Part shown: positions 24,848-33,089 of the stretch, in pieces | How positions within the stretch are numbered: the first letter of the stretch is position 1 | Layout of the letters: every line of letters begins with the position of its first letter | Origin: JAVBNC01 sp031551765 | Lineage (GTDB): Bacteria; Desulfobacterota; Desulfovibrionia; Desulfovibrionales; Desulfovibrionaceae | Assembly: GCA_031551765.1 (NCBI GenBank) | Contig: JAVBNC010000163.1 | Span: 1-36,388, forward strand | Length of the DNA: 36,388 nucleotides | Direction: 5' to 3' | The notes under the pieces: generated by a model | Told to the model about the DNA's origin: nothing | Database searches by the model: none | Seen by the model: only the letters and a program-made list of their open reading frames with translations | Translations under genes and position numbers: made by a program

Positions 24848-27800
24848 ATGAAAGCACATGAATTCCCTCAAGATATGACGCTTCTCCTGGATGAGGGGAA
24901 AATCGGCATCTGGGCTCTTGATGCCGGCGCTGACAGGCTCGGCATACGCGGCCCCTCCTGCCTCGCGGCCCTGTTCGGCCTTTCCGAACAGGCGCTCAAC
25001 CTCGGCTGGGACCAGTATTGCAACGGCATCTGCCATCCTGAGGACGCCCCCCGCGTCCGGCGGGAATTTTCATCCTCTCTTGCGGACGGCGCATCCCTCG
25101 TCTCCGAGCACCGGGTATGGAACGCGCGGAACAAAGCCTGGGTCTGGGCGCGGGTTTTCGCCCGCGTGCAGCAGGAACCCGGCGCCGCCCGGCGCATCAG
25201 CGGAGGCATACAGGATATCAGCGCCGCCAAGGCGGGCGAACAAAGCCTGGAAGAATTGCGGGAAGCGCACGAGCGCGCCCGCATCATGCTGGACAGCAAC
25301 CCCTTGTGCTGCAACATTCTGGACGCGCGGTGCAACGTCATAGAATGCAACCTGGAAGCGTTGAAGCTGTTCGGTTTTTCCAGCAAGCAGGAGTACATAG
25401 CCCGCTTTAAGGAAATTTTTCCCCCGTACCAGCCCGACGGCAGGCCTTCCGGCGAGTACGCGCTGGAAAAAATCCGCGAGGCCATTGAAACGGGGCTGTG
25501 CCGCTTTGAGTGGCTGCACCAAAAGCCGGACGGCGAGCCCATCCCCGCGGAAGTCACCCTGGTGCGCGTCACGTACGGCGGCGAATACGCGGTTGCGGGC
25601 TACATCCGCGACCTGCGCGAACTGAAAGCCATGCTCGCGGAAATGCGCGAGGCGGACGAGCGCACCCAGATCATGCTGGACGCCACCCCGCTGTGCTGCA
25701 ACTTCTGGGACAAGGACTACAACAACATCGACTGCAACGAGGAAGCGGCCCGGCTGTTTGAGCTGCCCAACAAACAGGCCTATTTGGACCGTTTCGCGGA
25801 ACTCTCCCCGGAATACCAGCCCAACGGCATCCTTTCCTCGGAATACGCCCTGGAAAAAATCCGCACCGCCTTTGAAACCGGCCACTGCCGCTTTGAATGG
25901 ATGCACCAGAAGCTCAACGGCGAGCCCAGTCCCGCGGAAATAACCCTGGTGCGGGTCAAGCGCAACGACGGCTACATTGTGGCCGGCTACACCCGCGACC
26001 TGCGCGAGCTGAAAGCCATGCTCGCGGAAATGCGCGAGGCGGACGAGCGCACCCAGATCATGCTGGACGCCACGCCCCTGTGCTGCAACTTCTGGGACCG
26101 GGACTACAACAACGTCGACTGCAACGAAGCGGCCGCCCGGCTGTTCGACTTGCCCAACAAACAGGCCTACCTGGACCGTTTCGGAGAACTTTCCCCGGAA
26201 TACCAGCCGGACGGCAGGCTCTCTTCAGAGTCCGCCCTGGAAAAAATCCGCACCGCCTTTGAAAGCGGCTACTGCCGTTTCGAATGGATGCACCAGAAGC
26301 TCAACGGCGAACCCGTGCCCGCGGAAATAACCCTGGTGCGCGTCAAGCACCGCGACGACTACATTGTGGCCGGCTACACCCGCGACCTGCGCGAGCTGAA
26401 AGCCAGCCTCGCCAAAATGCGCGAGGCGGACGAGCGCACCCAGATCATGCTGGACGCCATGCCCATGTGCTGCAACTTCTGGGACCGCGACTACAACAAT
26501 ATCGACTGCAACGAAGAGGCCGCCCGGCTGTTTGAGCTGCCCAACAAGCAGGCCTATCTGGACCGTTTCGGCGAACTTTCCCCGGAATACCAGCCGGACG
26601 GGAGGCTCTCTTCGGAATCCGCCCTTGAAAAGATCCGCACCGCCTTTGATACCGGCTATTGCCGCTTTGAATGGATGCACCGGAAGCTCAACGGCGAGCC
26701 CGTGCCCGCGGAAATAACCCTGGTGCGCGTCAAGCACCGCGGCGACTACATTGTGGCCGGCTACACCCGCGACCTGCGCGAGCTGAAAGCCATGCTCGCG
26801 GAAATGCACGAAGCTGAGGAAGAACTGCGCCAGGCCCGGGACGCGGCGGAAAAAAGCGCCCAGGCCAAAAGCGAGTTCCTGGCCAACATGAGCCACGAAA
26901 TACGCACGCCCATGAACGCCATTCTGGGCATGACCCACCTGCTGTTCAAAACGGAACTGGCCCCCAAGCAGCGCGATTACCTCTCCAAGACGGAACAGTC
27001 CGCAACGCTTCTCCTGCGGGTCATCAACGATATCCTCGACTTTTCCAAAATCGAGGCCGGCAAGCTGGAGATGGAAAAAATCGGCTTCTCGCTGGAAACC
27101 GTCATCCAGGGCGTCTCAGATATCGTGGCCAGCCAGGTGGCCGCCAAGCAGCTTGATTTCCAAACCCGCATCGACCCGGCCATACCGGCGACGCTTATGG
27201 GCGACCCGGTCCGGCTCAAGCAGATCGTGCTCAACCTGACCAACAACGCCGTCAAGTTCACGCAGCACGGCAACATCAATCTTGCCGTGACGGAACAAAG
27301 CCGTGACGCGGACAGCTGCTCGCTGCTGTTCTCCATCAAAGATTCCGGCATCGGCATGACGCCGGAACAAGTGAGCGCCCTGTTTACGCCGTTTACCCAG
27401 GCGGATACTTCCACCACCCGCAAATACGGGGGCACGGGCCTTGGCCTGGCCATCTGCAAGCGCCTTGTGGAGCTGATGTCCGGCGAAATCTGGTGCGAAA
27501 GCGCGCCCGGGCAAGGCACCACCTTTTATTTCACCGCGCAGTTCCCCCTGGTGGAGGAACTGGGACAGGCCGACGACGGCGCGCCGGACGTTTCGGCGGA
27601 AGAAGCCCTGGACAAACGCCTGGCCGGCTCGCGCCTGCTGCTGGCGGAAGACAACGACATCAACCAGATGATCGCGCTGGAACTTTTGAACATCAAGGGC
27701 TACGTGGTGGACGTGGCGGCCACCGGCCGCGAGGCCCTGGATCTGCTGGAGAAAAACACCTACGACCTGGTGCTGATGGATATCCAGATGCCGGTCATGG

Positions 27801-28000
27801 ACGGCCTGACAGCGGCCAAAGAAATCCGCGCCGACCCGCGCTTCAAAAACCTGCCCATCGTGGCCATGACCGCCCACGCCATGTCCGGCGACCGGGAACT
27901 CAGCCTGTCCGCGGGCATGAACGACCACATCACCAAACCCATAAACCCGGACGCCCTGTACGCCGCTTTGCGTAGGTGGGTAACGCCCAAGACCCGCTGA
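24848..28000 (+). CDS. Hybrid histidine kinase with four tandem cysteine-bearing PAS units
   Basis: A 1050-residue cytoplasmic sensor kinase. An N-terminal PAS-like domain (about 12-130) is followed by four PAS units of exactly 129 residues (134-262, 263-391, 392-520, 521-649). Each has the layout IMLD..P[LM]CCN, a Cys about 13 residues later ([DE]CNxEA), and CRFEW near the end. Units 2-4 are almost identical; unit 1 is more diverged. Then come HisKA with His683 (SHEIRTP), HATPase (KDSGIGM, GGTGLGLAI) and a receiver with Asp978 (LMDIQMP). GGAG lies upstream of the ATG. No cognate regulator is next to it. Conserved cysteines suggest redox, metal or thiol sensing, which is inference. Confidence 0.92.
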   Translation: MKAHEFPQDMTLLLDEGKIGIWALDAGADRLGIRGPSCLAALFGLSEQALNLGWDQYCNGICHPEDAPRVRREFSSSLADGASLVSEHRVWNARNKAWVWARVFARVQQEPGAARRISGGIQDISAAKAGEQSLEELREAHERARIMLDSNPLCCNILDARCNVIECNLEALKLFGFSSKQEYIARFKEIFPPYQPDGRPSGEYALEKIREAIETGLCRFEWLHQKPDGEPIPAEVTLVRVTYGGEYAVAGYIRDLRELKAMLAEMREADERTQIMLDATPLCCNFWDKDYNNIDCNEEAARLFELPNKQAYLDRFAELSPEYQPNGILSSEYALEKIRTAFETGHCRFEWMHQKLNGEPSPAEITLVRVKRNDGYIVAGYTRDLRELKAMLAEMREADERTQIMLDATPLCCNFWDRDYNNVDCNEAAARLFDLPNKQAYLDRFGELSPEYQPDGRLSSESALEKIRTAFESGYCRFEWMHQKLNGEPVPAEITLVRVKHRDDYIVAGYTRDLRELKASLAKMREADERTQIMLDAMPMCCNFWDRDYNNIDCNEEAARLFELPNKQAYLDRFGELSPEYQPDGRLSSESALEKIRTAFDTGYCRFEWMHRKLNGEPVPAEITLVRVKHRGDYIVAGYTRDLRELKAMLAEMHEAEEELRQARDAAEKSAQAKSEFLANMSHEIRTPMNAILGMTHLLFKTELAPKQRDYLSKTEQSATLLLRVINDILDFSKIEAGKLEMEKIGFSLETVIQGVSDIVASQVAAKQLDFQTRIDPAIPATLMGDPVRLKQIVLNLTNNAVKFTQHGNINLAVTEQSRDADSCSLLFSIKDSGIGMTPEQVSALFTPFTQADTSTTRKYGGTGLGLAICKRLVELMSGEIWCESAPGQGTTFYFTAQFPLVEELGQADDGAPDVSAEEALDKRLAGSRLLLAEDNDINQMIALELLNIKGYVVDVAATGREALDLLEKNTYDLVLMDIQMPVMDGLTAAKEIRADPRFKNLPIVAMTAHAMSGDRELSLSAGMNDHITKPINPDALYAALRRWVTPKTR
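25247..26794 (+). repeat. Four in-frame 387-bp tandem repeats (PAS units)
   Basis: Units start at 25247, 25634, 26021 and 26408, with an identical 387-base period. Copies 2, 3 and 4 share long identical DNA stretches such as those encoding LPNKQAYLDRF and GYTRDLRELKA, so the expansion is recent or kept uniform by gene conversion. Confidence 0.9.
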
Positions 28001-28071
28001 CGCGACGCCCGGGGGAAAGGGGAAACCGACGGGCACGCCGAACTTCTTACATGCTTTTTTCGGCTCAACGT

Positions 28072-28218
28072 TTAACTCTTGTCTGATTGGTTCTTCTGGC
28101 CCTCTGTCTTGGATGCGCGGCTGGGCCCGGCTAGCGCGCAGCCGCCCTCCACGAACAGCGTATGGCCCGTGATATACTGGGCCTGGTCAGACAAAAGGAA
28201 TCGCACGGCGTATCCAAT
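28072..28218 (-). pseudogene. C-terminal remnant of a short-chain dehydrogenase/reductase
   Basis: On the minus strand about 48 codons match the end of classical SDR enzymes: IGYAVRFLLSDQAQYITG, then HTLFVEGG, the usual closing segment in which the residues after the helix reach the substrate pocket. The remaining ~200 residues, including the Rossmann glycine motif and YxxxK, are missing. The reading frame continues upstream only into G-rich repeat copy C, so the gene was probably truncated there by insertion or deletion. Confidence 0.7.
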
Positions 28219-28255
28219 ACGGTACCGCCTTATCAACGAGATTCCCTCCACGCAC

Positions 28256-28338
28256 CCTGTCAGAGTTTTTTGGAGAAGGGGAGGAGGTCCGGAGGAGGGG
28301 AAGAACCGTTGCAAAAAAGGTTCTTCCCCTCCTCCGGG
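28256..28338 (+). repeat. G-rich dispersed intergenic repeat, copy C, with perfect 17-bp hairpin
   Basis: It starts CCCTGTCAGAGTTTTTTGG. Arm 28291-28307 (GGAGGAGGGGAAGAACC) pairs perfectly with 28319-28335 around an 11-base loop ending in an A-run. It is the same family as copies A and B and the best-preserved hairpin. Confidence 0.8.
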
Positions 28339-28361
28339 TTTCACGTCAGCACTTCTTCAAA

Positions 28362-29792
28362 CTACGCAGGCAAAATACGGCGGGCGATTTCTTTCGCTGC
28401 CACGCGGCCCGCGCCCATGGCCAGGATGACCGTGGCCGCGCCGGTGACGATGTCGCCCCCGGCAAAGACGTTGGGGATGGAGGTTTCGCCGTTGTCGTCC
28501 ACTTCCACGTAGCCCCACTTGTTGCATTTGAGCTGGGGGGTGGCTTCCAGGAGAATGGGGTTGGAGCGGGTGCCCACGGCCACAATGGCCAGGTCCGTGG
28601 GCTGGTCGAAGTAGTCGCCCTCAATGGGCTTGGGGCTGCGGCGGCCGGATTCGTCGGGCTCGCCCAGCTCCATGCGCTGCAGGGTCACCTTGTTCAGGCG
28701 GCCGTTTTCGTCGCCGTGGAAGGTGACGGGCGCGCAAAGGGTCTGCAGCTTCACGCCCTCTTCCTCGGCGTGCTCCAGCTCTTCGTGGCGGCAGGGCATT
28801 TCCGCCCGGGTGCGGCGGTAGACGATGCTCACGGATTCCGCGCCCAGGCGCAACGCCGTGCGGGCGGCGTCCATGGCCACGTTGCCCGCGCCGTACACGG
28901 TGACGTTTTTGGCGAGGTACGTGGGCGTGTCGTAGTTGGGGAAATCATAGGCCCGGCCCAGGTTGGCGCGGGTGAGATATTCGTTGGCGGAGAACACGCC
29001 GATGAGGTTTTCGCCGGGAATGTTCAGGAAACGCGGCAGGCCCGCGCCCACGCCGATGAACACGGCTTTGTAGCCCTGCTCCAGCAGCTCTTCCACCAGA
29101 AAGGTCTTGCCGCCCACCCAGTTGGTGACGAATTCCACGCCCAACTGCTTAAGGGCGTTGATTTCCTTTTCCACCACCAGGCTCTTGGGCAGACGGAACT
29201 CCGGAATGCCGTAGACCAGCACCCCGCCCACCACGTGCAGGGCTTCGAACACGGTGACGGCCACGCCCCTGGAAGCCAGGTCCCCGGCCACGGTAAGCGA
29301 GGCGGGGCCCGCGCCGATGCAGGCGACTTTCAGGTCCGGGTCCGGCAGCACGCAGACGTTTTCGCCGGTGACATGGTCACAGGCGCCGGTGGCGAGATAC
29401 ACGTCCGCCGCGTAGCGTTCCAGACGGCCTATGGCTATGGCCTGGCCCCTGGCGTTGAGGACGCACACGCCTTCGCACTGGTCTTCCTGCGGGCAGACCC
29501 GGCCGCACACGGCGGGCAGGCTGTTGAAGCGCTTGAGCGTGGCGTAGGCGTCTTCCATCTTGCCTTCCGCCATCTGGCCGATAAAGGCGGGAATGTCCAC
29601 TTCCACGGGACAGCCCTTGACGCAGCGGGGCCGCTTGCATTGCAGGCAGCGGGCGGCTTCCGCCATGGCTTCCTCGCGGCTGTAGCCCAGGGCCACCTCG
29701 TTGAAATTGCGGACACGTTCCCGGGCGGGCTGGCAACGCATGTCCATGCGCGTGCCCACGCCTTTTTTGGGAGAAGCGGCGGCATCAGCCAT
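28362..29792 (-). CDS. nfnB: NfnB: NADPH-dependent ferredoxin:NAD+ oxidoreductase large subunit (GltD-like)
   Basis: A 476-residue flavoprotein homologous to the glutamate synthase small subunit. N-terminal cysteines CLQCKRPRCVKGCP (about 48-61) and CGRVCPQEDQCEGVC (about 95-109) bind two [4Fe-4S] clusters. Two nucleotide-binding folds follow: FAD (GAGPASLTVAG) and NADPH (VYGAGNVAMDAARTA). With NfnA it forms the electron-bifurcating transhydrogenase linking NADH, ferredoxin and NADPH in anaerobes. No glutamate synthase large subunit is present, which favours Nfn over GltBD. The ATG at 29792 overlaps the nfnA stop by 8 nt; the longer frame to 29927 lies inside nfnA and is rejected. Confidence 0.9.
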   Translation of the reverse strand: MADAAASPKKGVGTRMDMRCQPARERVRNFNEVALGYSREEAMAEAARCLQCKRPRCVKGCPVEVDIPAFIGQMAEGKMEDAYATLKRFNSLPAVCGRVCPQEDQCEGVCVLNARGQAIAIGRLERYAADVYLATGACDHVTGENVCVLPDPDLKVACIGAGPASLTVAGDLASRGVAVTVFEALHVVGGVLVYGIPEFRLPKSLVVEKEINALKQLGVEFVTNWVGGKTFLVEELLEQGYKAVFIGVGAGLPRFLNIPGENLIGVFSANEYLTRANLGRAYDFPNYDTPTYLAKNVTVYGAGNVAMDAARTALRLGAESVSIVYRRTRAEMPCRHEELEHAEEEGVKLQTLCAPVTFHGDENGRLNKVTLQRMELGEPDESGRRSPKPIEGDYFDQPTDLAIVAVGTRSNPILLEATPQLKCNKWGYVEVDDNGETSIPNVFAGGDIVTGAATVILAMGAGRVAAKEIARRILPA

Positions 29793-30642
29793 GACAGGCC
29801 CCCTTGCACTGGCATTCAGCGTCGTAGCATTCCTTGGATTCCTGTTCCTGGGCCTTGAACGCGGCGAGGCGCTGGCGCAGTTCCGGGAAATCCACCTGGT
29901 GCCCGTCGAATTCCGGGCCTTCCACACAGGTGAACTTGGTTTTACCGCCCACGGTCACCCGGCAGGCGCCGCACATGCCTATGCCGTCCACCATGATGGA
30001 GTTGAGGCTGACCACCGTCGGGGTGCCGAAGGGCTTGGTGGTTTTGGACACGGCTTCCATCATGGGCACGGGGCCTATGGCCACCACTTCCGTGACGCTT
30101 TTGTCCGCTTCCAGGCGGTCGCGCAGAATGTCCGTGACCAGGCCCTGGCGGCCCGCGCTGCCGTCGTCCGTGCAGACCAGCACTTCCGGACAGAAGGCGG
30201 AAAGTTCTTTTTCGAACAGCAGCAGGTCCTTGCGCCGCGCGCCGATAATGGCCACCACGTGGTTGCCCGCCTGATGGTGCCCCTTGGCGATATGGTGCAT
30301 GGCCGCAATGCCCGTGCCGCCGCCTATGCAGATGACGGTGCCCTTTTTCTCGATGTGCGTGGGACGGCCGAGAGGACCGCAGACGTCCAGAATCTCGTCG
30401 CCTTCCTTCATGGCTTCCAGAAGCGCCGTGGACTTGCCCAGCACCAGATAAACGATGGTGATGGTCCCGGCCGCCGGGTCCGCGTCCGCTATGGTCAGCG
30501 GAACCCGCTCGCCCTTTTCCGAAACCCGCAGAATGATGAAGTTCCCCGGTTTGGCCTTGGCCGCGATTTGCGGCGCGTGCAGCACCAGCTTGCTGGTCTG
30601 GCCGGGAATAAGCGATTCCTTTTTCACAATGGGTGTAGGCAT
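29785..30642 (-). CDS. nfnA: NfnA: ferredoxin-NADP+ reductase-like subunit
   Basis: A 285-residue protein of the dihydroorotate dehydrogenase electron-transfer/sulfide dehydrogenase type. It has an FAD-binding barrel (about 1-95, with RVPLTIAD), an NAD-binding fold (GGGTGIAAMH, about 105-114), and a [2Fe-2S] site near 215-240 (MCGACRVTVGG..TCVEGP). It pairs with NfnB to bifurcate electrons between NADH and reduced ferredoxin. The ATG at 30642 is 10 bases after GGGGAG; alternatives at 30651 and 30669 sit too close to or before that site. The cysteine-rich tail (ECYDAECQCKGAC) is unusual and may be an extra metal site. Confidence 0.9.
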   Translation of the reverse strand: MPTPIVKKESLIPGQTSKLVLHAPQIAAKAKPGNFIILRVSEKGERVPLTIADADPAAGTITIVYLVLGKSTALLEAMKEGDEILDVCGPLGRPTHIEKKGTVICIGGGTGIAAMHHIAKGHHQAGNHVVAIIGARRKDLLLFEKELSAFCPEVLVCTDDGSAGRQGLVTDILRDRLEADKSVTEVVAIGPVPMMEAVSKTTKPFGTPTVVSLNSIMVDGIGMCGACRVTVGGKTKFTCVEGPEFDGHQVDFPELRQRLAAFKAQEQESKECYDAECQCKGACHG

Positions 30643-30900
30643 GCGGATCATTCTCCCCTTGCAACACATTTAGGTCGTTTTAGCCGCTGTGCGGATTTGC
30701 CGCAGAAAAACACAGCTTGGCGCGGCACATGGAAAACGGGTATGTACCGCCCTTTACATACGGACGCAAGCATACGGCATGCATGAAATGGTATAAAAAT
30801 ACCAAAAATACTTAGTTTATGAAATTAAAATATCTTTCCTGTGCAAATTTCTCCTCCCGCAGAGCAAAGCTGGCCCCGGAGGCCACGCTCAAGGCAGACG
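30643..30900. other. Gap upstream of nfnAB
   Basis: A 258-base gap on the minus-strand side. It holds an inverted repeat TGGTAT-AAAA-ATACCA (30789-30804) and two CATACGG direct repeats (about 30757-30779), possible regulator sites for nfnAB. No RNA gene or confident promoter was recognised. The amidohydrolase has no obvious T-rich terminator here. Confidence 0.45.
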
Positions 30901-32316
30901 TCAGGCGGCGGCGTGCCCCTTGGCAAAAGTGCTTTGGGCAAAGTCCGCGAGAACGGCGGGCAGCCCGGCCTTGGCCACGGCGGCCGCGCCTTCCGGCCGG
31001 GTAATGACCGTGCCGGGCCCGTCCTGGCACACCCCGTGCGCCATGCGGATAACGCCCCCCACCACTGTAAACAGGGCCTCGCCCGTAGCGGGGTTGAACA
31101 CGGCCACGTCCCCATCCGCGCCGGGCGTAAGGTGCCCCTTGTTGGTCAGGCCATACAGCCGGGCCGGGGCCAGGCTAGATTTGAACACCAGCTCTTCCAA
31201 GGTCAGGTACTTGGCCTGCACCAGCAGCATGCCGTTGCGGAAAATCACGTTGCGCGGGTTGGCCCCGCCGTCGGAACACAGCGCGTCCACCACAAAGCTC
31301 CCGTCTTTCCGCCGCGCCGTGGCGCAGCTGAGCAGGGCTATGGGGTTGTTGACGGCAAAAGTGCACTGGCAGGAGGGGAAGGCTTTCCAGTACCCGTGAC
31401 CGTCCTTGGGCGGCAGCAGCTTCATTTCCCCGCCGGCCAGGGAATAGATGACGCAGTAGCCGTCCAGAATGGCCTTTTCCAGGCCGGTGACGTTGTCCGG
31501 GTAACCGCGCATGCGCAGGCAGTTGCGGGTGACGCCGCTTTCAATGTTGCCCGCCGCGTCCAGGGTGCAGTAGGTGCCGTTCATGACCGAAAGATAGGAT
31601 TCGCTGACGATGTTGGGGTTCTCGCGCAGCGCGTTCATGGCCTGCTGGGTTTCTTCGTGCACGTCCGCCACCATGCCCCGGCAGTAGGCGTTGACGTGGG
31701 CTATGTGCAGGGGGCGGCCTTCCGCCAGCTTCACCGCGTCCAGCATGCCCTTGATGTTGCTGCCGTTGGCCGTGGTGCCGCAGTGAAAGGCGATGTAGCT
31801 GCCCAGGGAGGCGCATTCCTCAACAATGCGGCCGGTCAGCTCCGGGCTGAACGGGTAGTGTCCGCCCATGATCTTCACGCCGAACGCGCCGTTGCTCATG
31901 CGCTCTTCAATGCGCTGGCGTATCTGGCCGCCCTCAGCCTTTTCCCGGGGCAGGTCCTTGTCCGCGAACACCGCATGCATGCAGCCCGCGTTGATGCCCG
32001 CGCCCTTGGTCCGCATTTCCTCCAGGAACACGTCCACCGGGCCGCGCATGTCCATGGTGGTGGTCACGCCCACGCGCAGCAGCATTTTGTACGCGCTGCC
32101 CTGCGAGCCCGGCCGCACGGTGTGGGTATGCGGGTCAATGACTCCCGGCACCACCAGCTGGCCTGTGGCGTCCAGGGCGCTGGCGGAGTCGAAAATACTT
32201 AGATCCGGGCCGACTTCCGCGACTTTGCCGCCGCTGAAGGCCACGTCCGAAACCGCGTTGATCCCGTTGGCCGGGTCCACGACCTGCCCGTTTTTGATGA
32301 TCAGATCATACTTCAT
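30901..32316 (-). CDS. Metal-dependent amidohydrolase (dihydroorotase/hydantoinase-like)
   Basis: A 471-residue cyclic amidohydrolase-superfamily protein with a composite beta-sandwich (LIIKNGQVVDPANGI at the start) and a TIM barrel. Seen metal-site candidates: DPHTHT (HxH, about 61-66), Lys in FGVKIMGGH (about 148-156), His in IAFHCGTT, HIAHVNAY, and SDGGANP near the C-terminus for the last Asp. These fit a two-metal hydrolase, but the substrate ring or amide is not known. CAGGGAG precedes the ATG. It is between nfnA and a GNAT gene on the same strand; a shared pathway is not evident. Confidence 0.82.
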   Translation of the reverse strand: MKYDLIIKNGQVVDPANGINAVSDVAFSGGKVAEVGPDLSIFDSASALDATGQLVVPGVIDPHTHTVRPGSQGSAYKMLLRVGVTTTMDMRGPVDVFLEEMRTKGAGINAGCMHAVFADKDLPREKAEGGQIRQRIEERMSNGAFGVKIMGGHYPFSPELTGRIVEECASLGSYIAFHCGTTANGSNIKGMLDAVKLAEGRPLHIAHVNAYCRGMVADVHEETQQAMNALRENPNIVSESYLSVMNGTYCTLDAAGNIESGVTRNCLRMRGYPDNVTGLEKAILDGYCVIYSLAGGEMKLLPPKDGHGYWKAFPSCQCTFAVNNPIALLSCATARRKDGSFVVDALCSDGGANPRNVIFRNGMLLVQAKYLTLEELVFKSSLAPARLYGLTNKGHLTPGADGDVAVFNPATGEALFTVVGGVIRMAHGVCQDGPGTVITRPEGAAAVAKAGLPAVLADFAQSTFAKGHAAA

Positions 32317-32387
32317 GCTGGCGACTCCCTGTACCGGATGCGGGTGAATGCGCGACGGCGCGCGGGACGATGATATGCCGGAGCAGG

Positions 32388-32825
32388 CTACAAAGCCTGG
32401 TGGAAAGCCGTTTTGGCCTGACGGTTGTACCCCGCCTTCTCGTAAAAATTCAGTGTGCTCTCTTGGTTGGACCCGGTCATGAGCATGATTTTGGAGCAGT
32501 TGCGCGCCACCGCCAGGTCCCTGGCGAAATGCAGCACCCGTGTGGCGTAGCCCTTGCCCCGGTGCTCCGCACGTGTGACCATGTTTTCAATCAGCGCGTA
32601 AGGCCGCTGGCCGCGCGTCAAATTGGGCACGATAACGCAGACGCAGGAGGAGACCAGTTCCCCGTCCGTCACGCCCACCACCACGTGGTGGTTGTTGTCC
32701 GCCAGAATCCCGTCCCACAAATCTTCAATGGAAGCGCTCAAAGGCGGCTCCGGATTGTCGTGCAGGTAGGTGTACAGGCGCAAGAGGGGCGCCAGATCCT
32801 CGCGCCCGGCCTCTCTGATATGCAT
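32388..32825 (-). CDS. GNAT-family N-acetyltransferase
   Basis: A 145-residue GNAT protein that would transfer acetyl from acetyl-CoA to an amine. The pyrophosphate-binding motif A is seen as VTRAEHRGKGYATRVL (about 82-97; RGKGYA loop), and the usual C-terminal N-x4-Y motif as NFYEKAGY (about 126-133). The start at 32825 follows AAGGAC; a longer in-frame reading to 33005 would run through repeat element E3 and is rejected. Its upstream region is occupied by E3, which begins 20 bases before the ATG and may carry or displace its promoter. Confidence 0.85.
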   Translation of the reverse strand: MHIREAGREDLAPLLRLYTYLHDNPEPPLSASIEDLWDGILADNNHHVVVGVTDGELVSSCVCVIVPNLTRGQRPYALIENMVTRAEHRGKGYATRVLHFARDLAVARNCSKIMLMTGSNQESTLNFYEKAGYNRQAKTAFHQAL

Positions 32826-32844
32826 GACGGCTGTCCTTATAATA

Positions 32845-33089
32845 TTGTCGAAGCCAACGAAGAGTCGAAGCAGGGCTCTGCCCTGCACCCGCAAGGGGGC
32901 TGAGCCCCCTTGACCCCGCGACAGGGGTATAACTTCGCGCGCGGTAAGCATGTGTGCGAGCGCGGACACAAAGGAAGCGCTTCGAGTAACCGGACCCATC
33001 ATCAACCACCCTGAATGGGGTCCAGGGGCGCTAGCCCTTGGCGGGTGCAGGGCAGCGCCCTGCTCTCACTCTTAGATGGCTTCGACAAC
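32845..33089. mobile_element. MITE-like inverted-repeat element E3 flanked by TA
   Basis: A 245-bp segment with long imperfect terminal inverted repeats (about 75 bases): the left end TTGTCGAAGCCA..GCAGGGCTCTGCCCTGC..AAGGGGGCTGAGCCCCCTT..GACCCC mirrors the right end GGGGTCC..CTAGCCCTTGG..GCAGGGCAGCGCCCTGC..TGGCTTCGACAAC. TA lies outside each end (32843-32844, 33090-33091). The right 80 bases are nearly identical to E2. It has no ORF of its own. It sits between GH57 and GNAT; the GH57 TAG stop is TA plus the terminal element base. Confidence 0.72.

Larger units (their letters stand above)
28001..28361. other. Gap with decayed gene and repeat
   Basis: This 361-base stretch between convergent genes holds a dehydrogenase remnant (28072-28218, minus) and G-rich repeat copy C (28256-28338). 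No complete gene and no clear terminator for the kinase were found. Confidence 0.7.

Noticed and set aside
25247..26794. CRISPR or minisatellite array
   Set aside because: The repeats are 387 bp, contiguous, in frame and encode PAS units; there are no spacers.
28362..30642. Glutamate synthase (GltBD) or sulfide dehydrogenase as the primary name
   Set aside because: The large glutamate synthase subunit is absent and the paired FNR-like subunit with an 8-nt overlap fits NfnAB better; a sulfide dehydrogenase activity cannot be excluded from sequence alone.
32826..33005. Longer N-terminus of the GNAT protein
   Set aside because: It is encoded by element E3, and the GNAT fold begins at the 32825 start.
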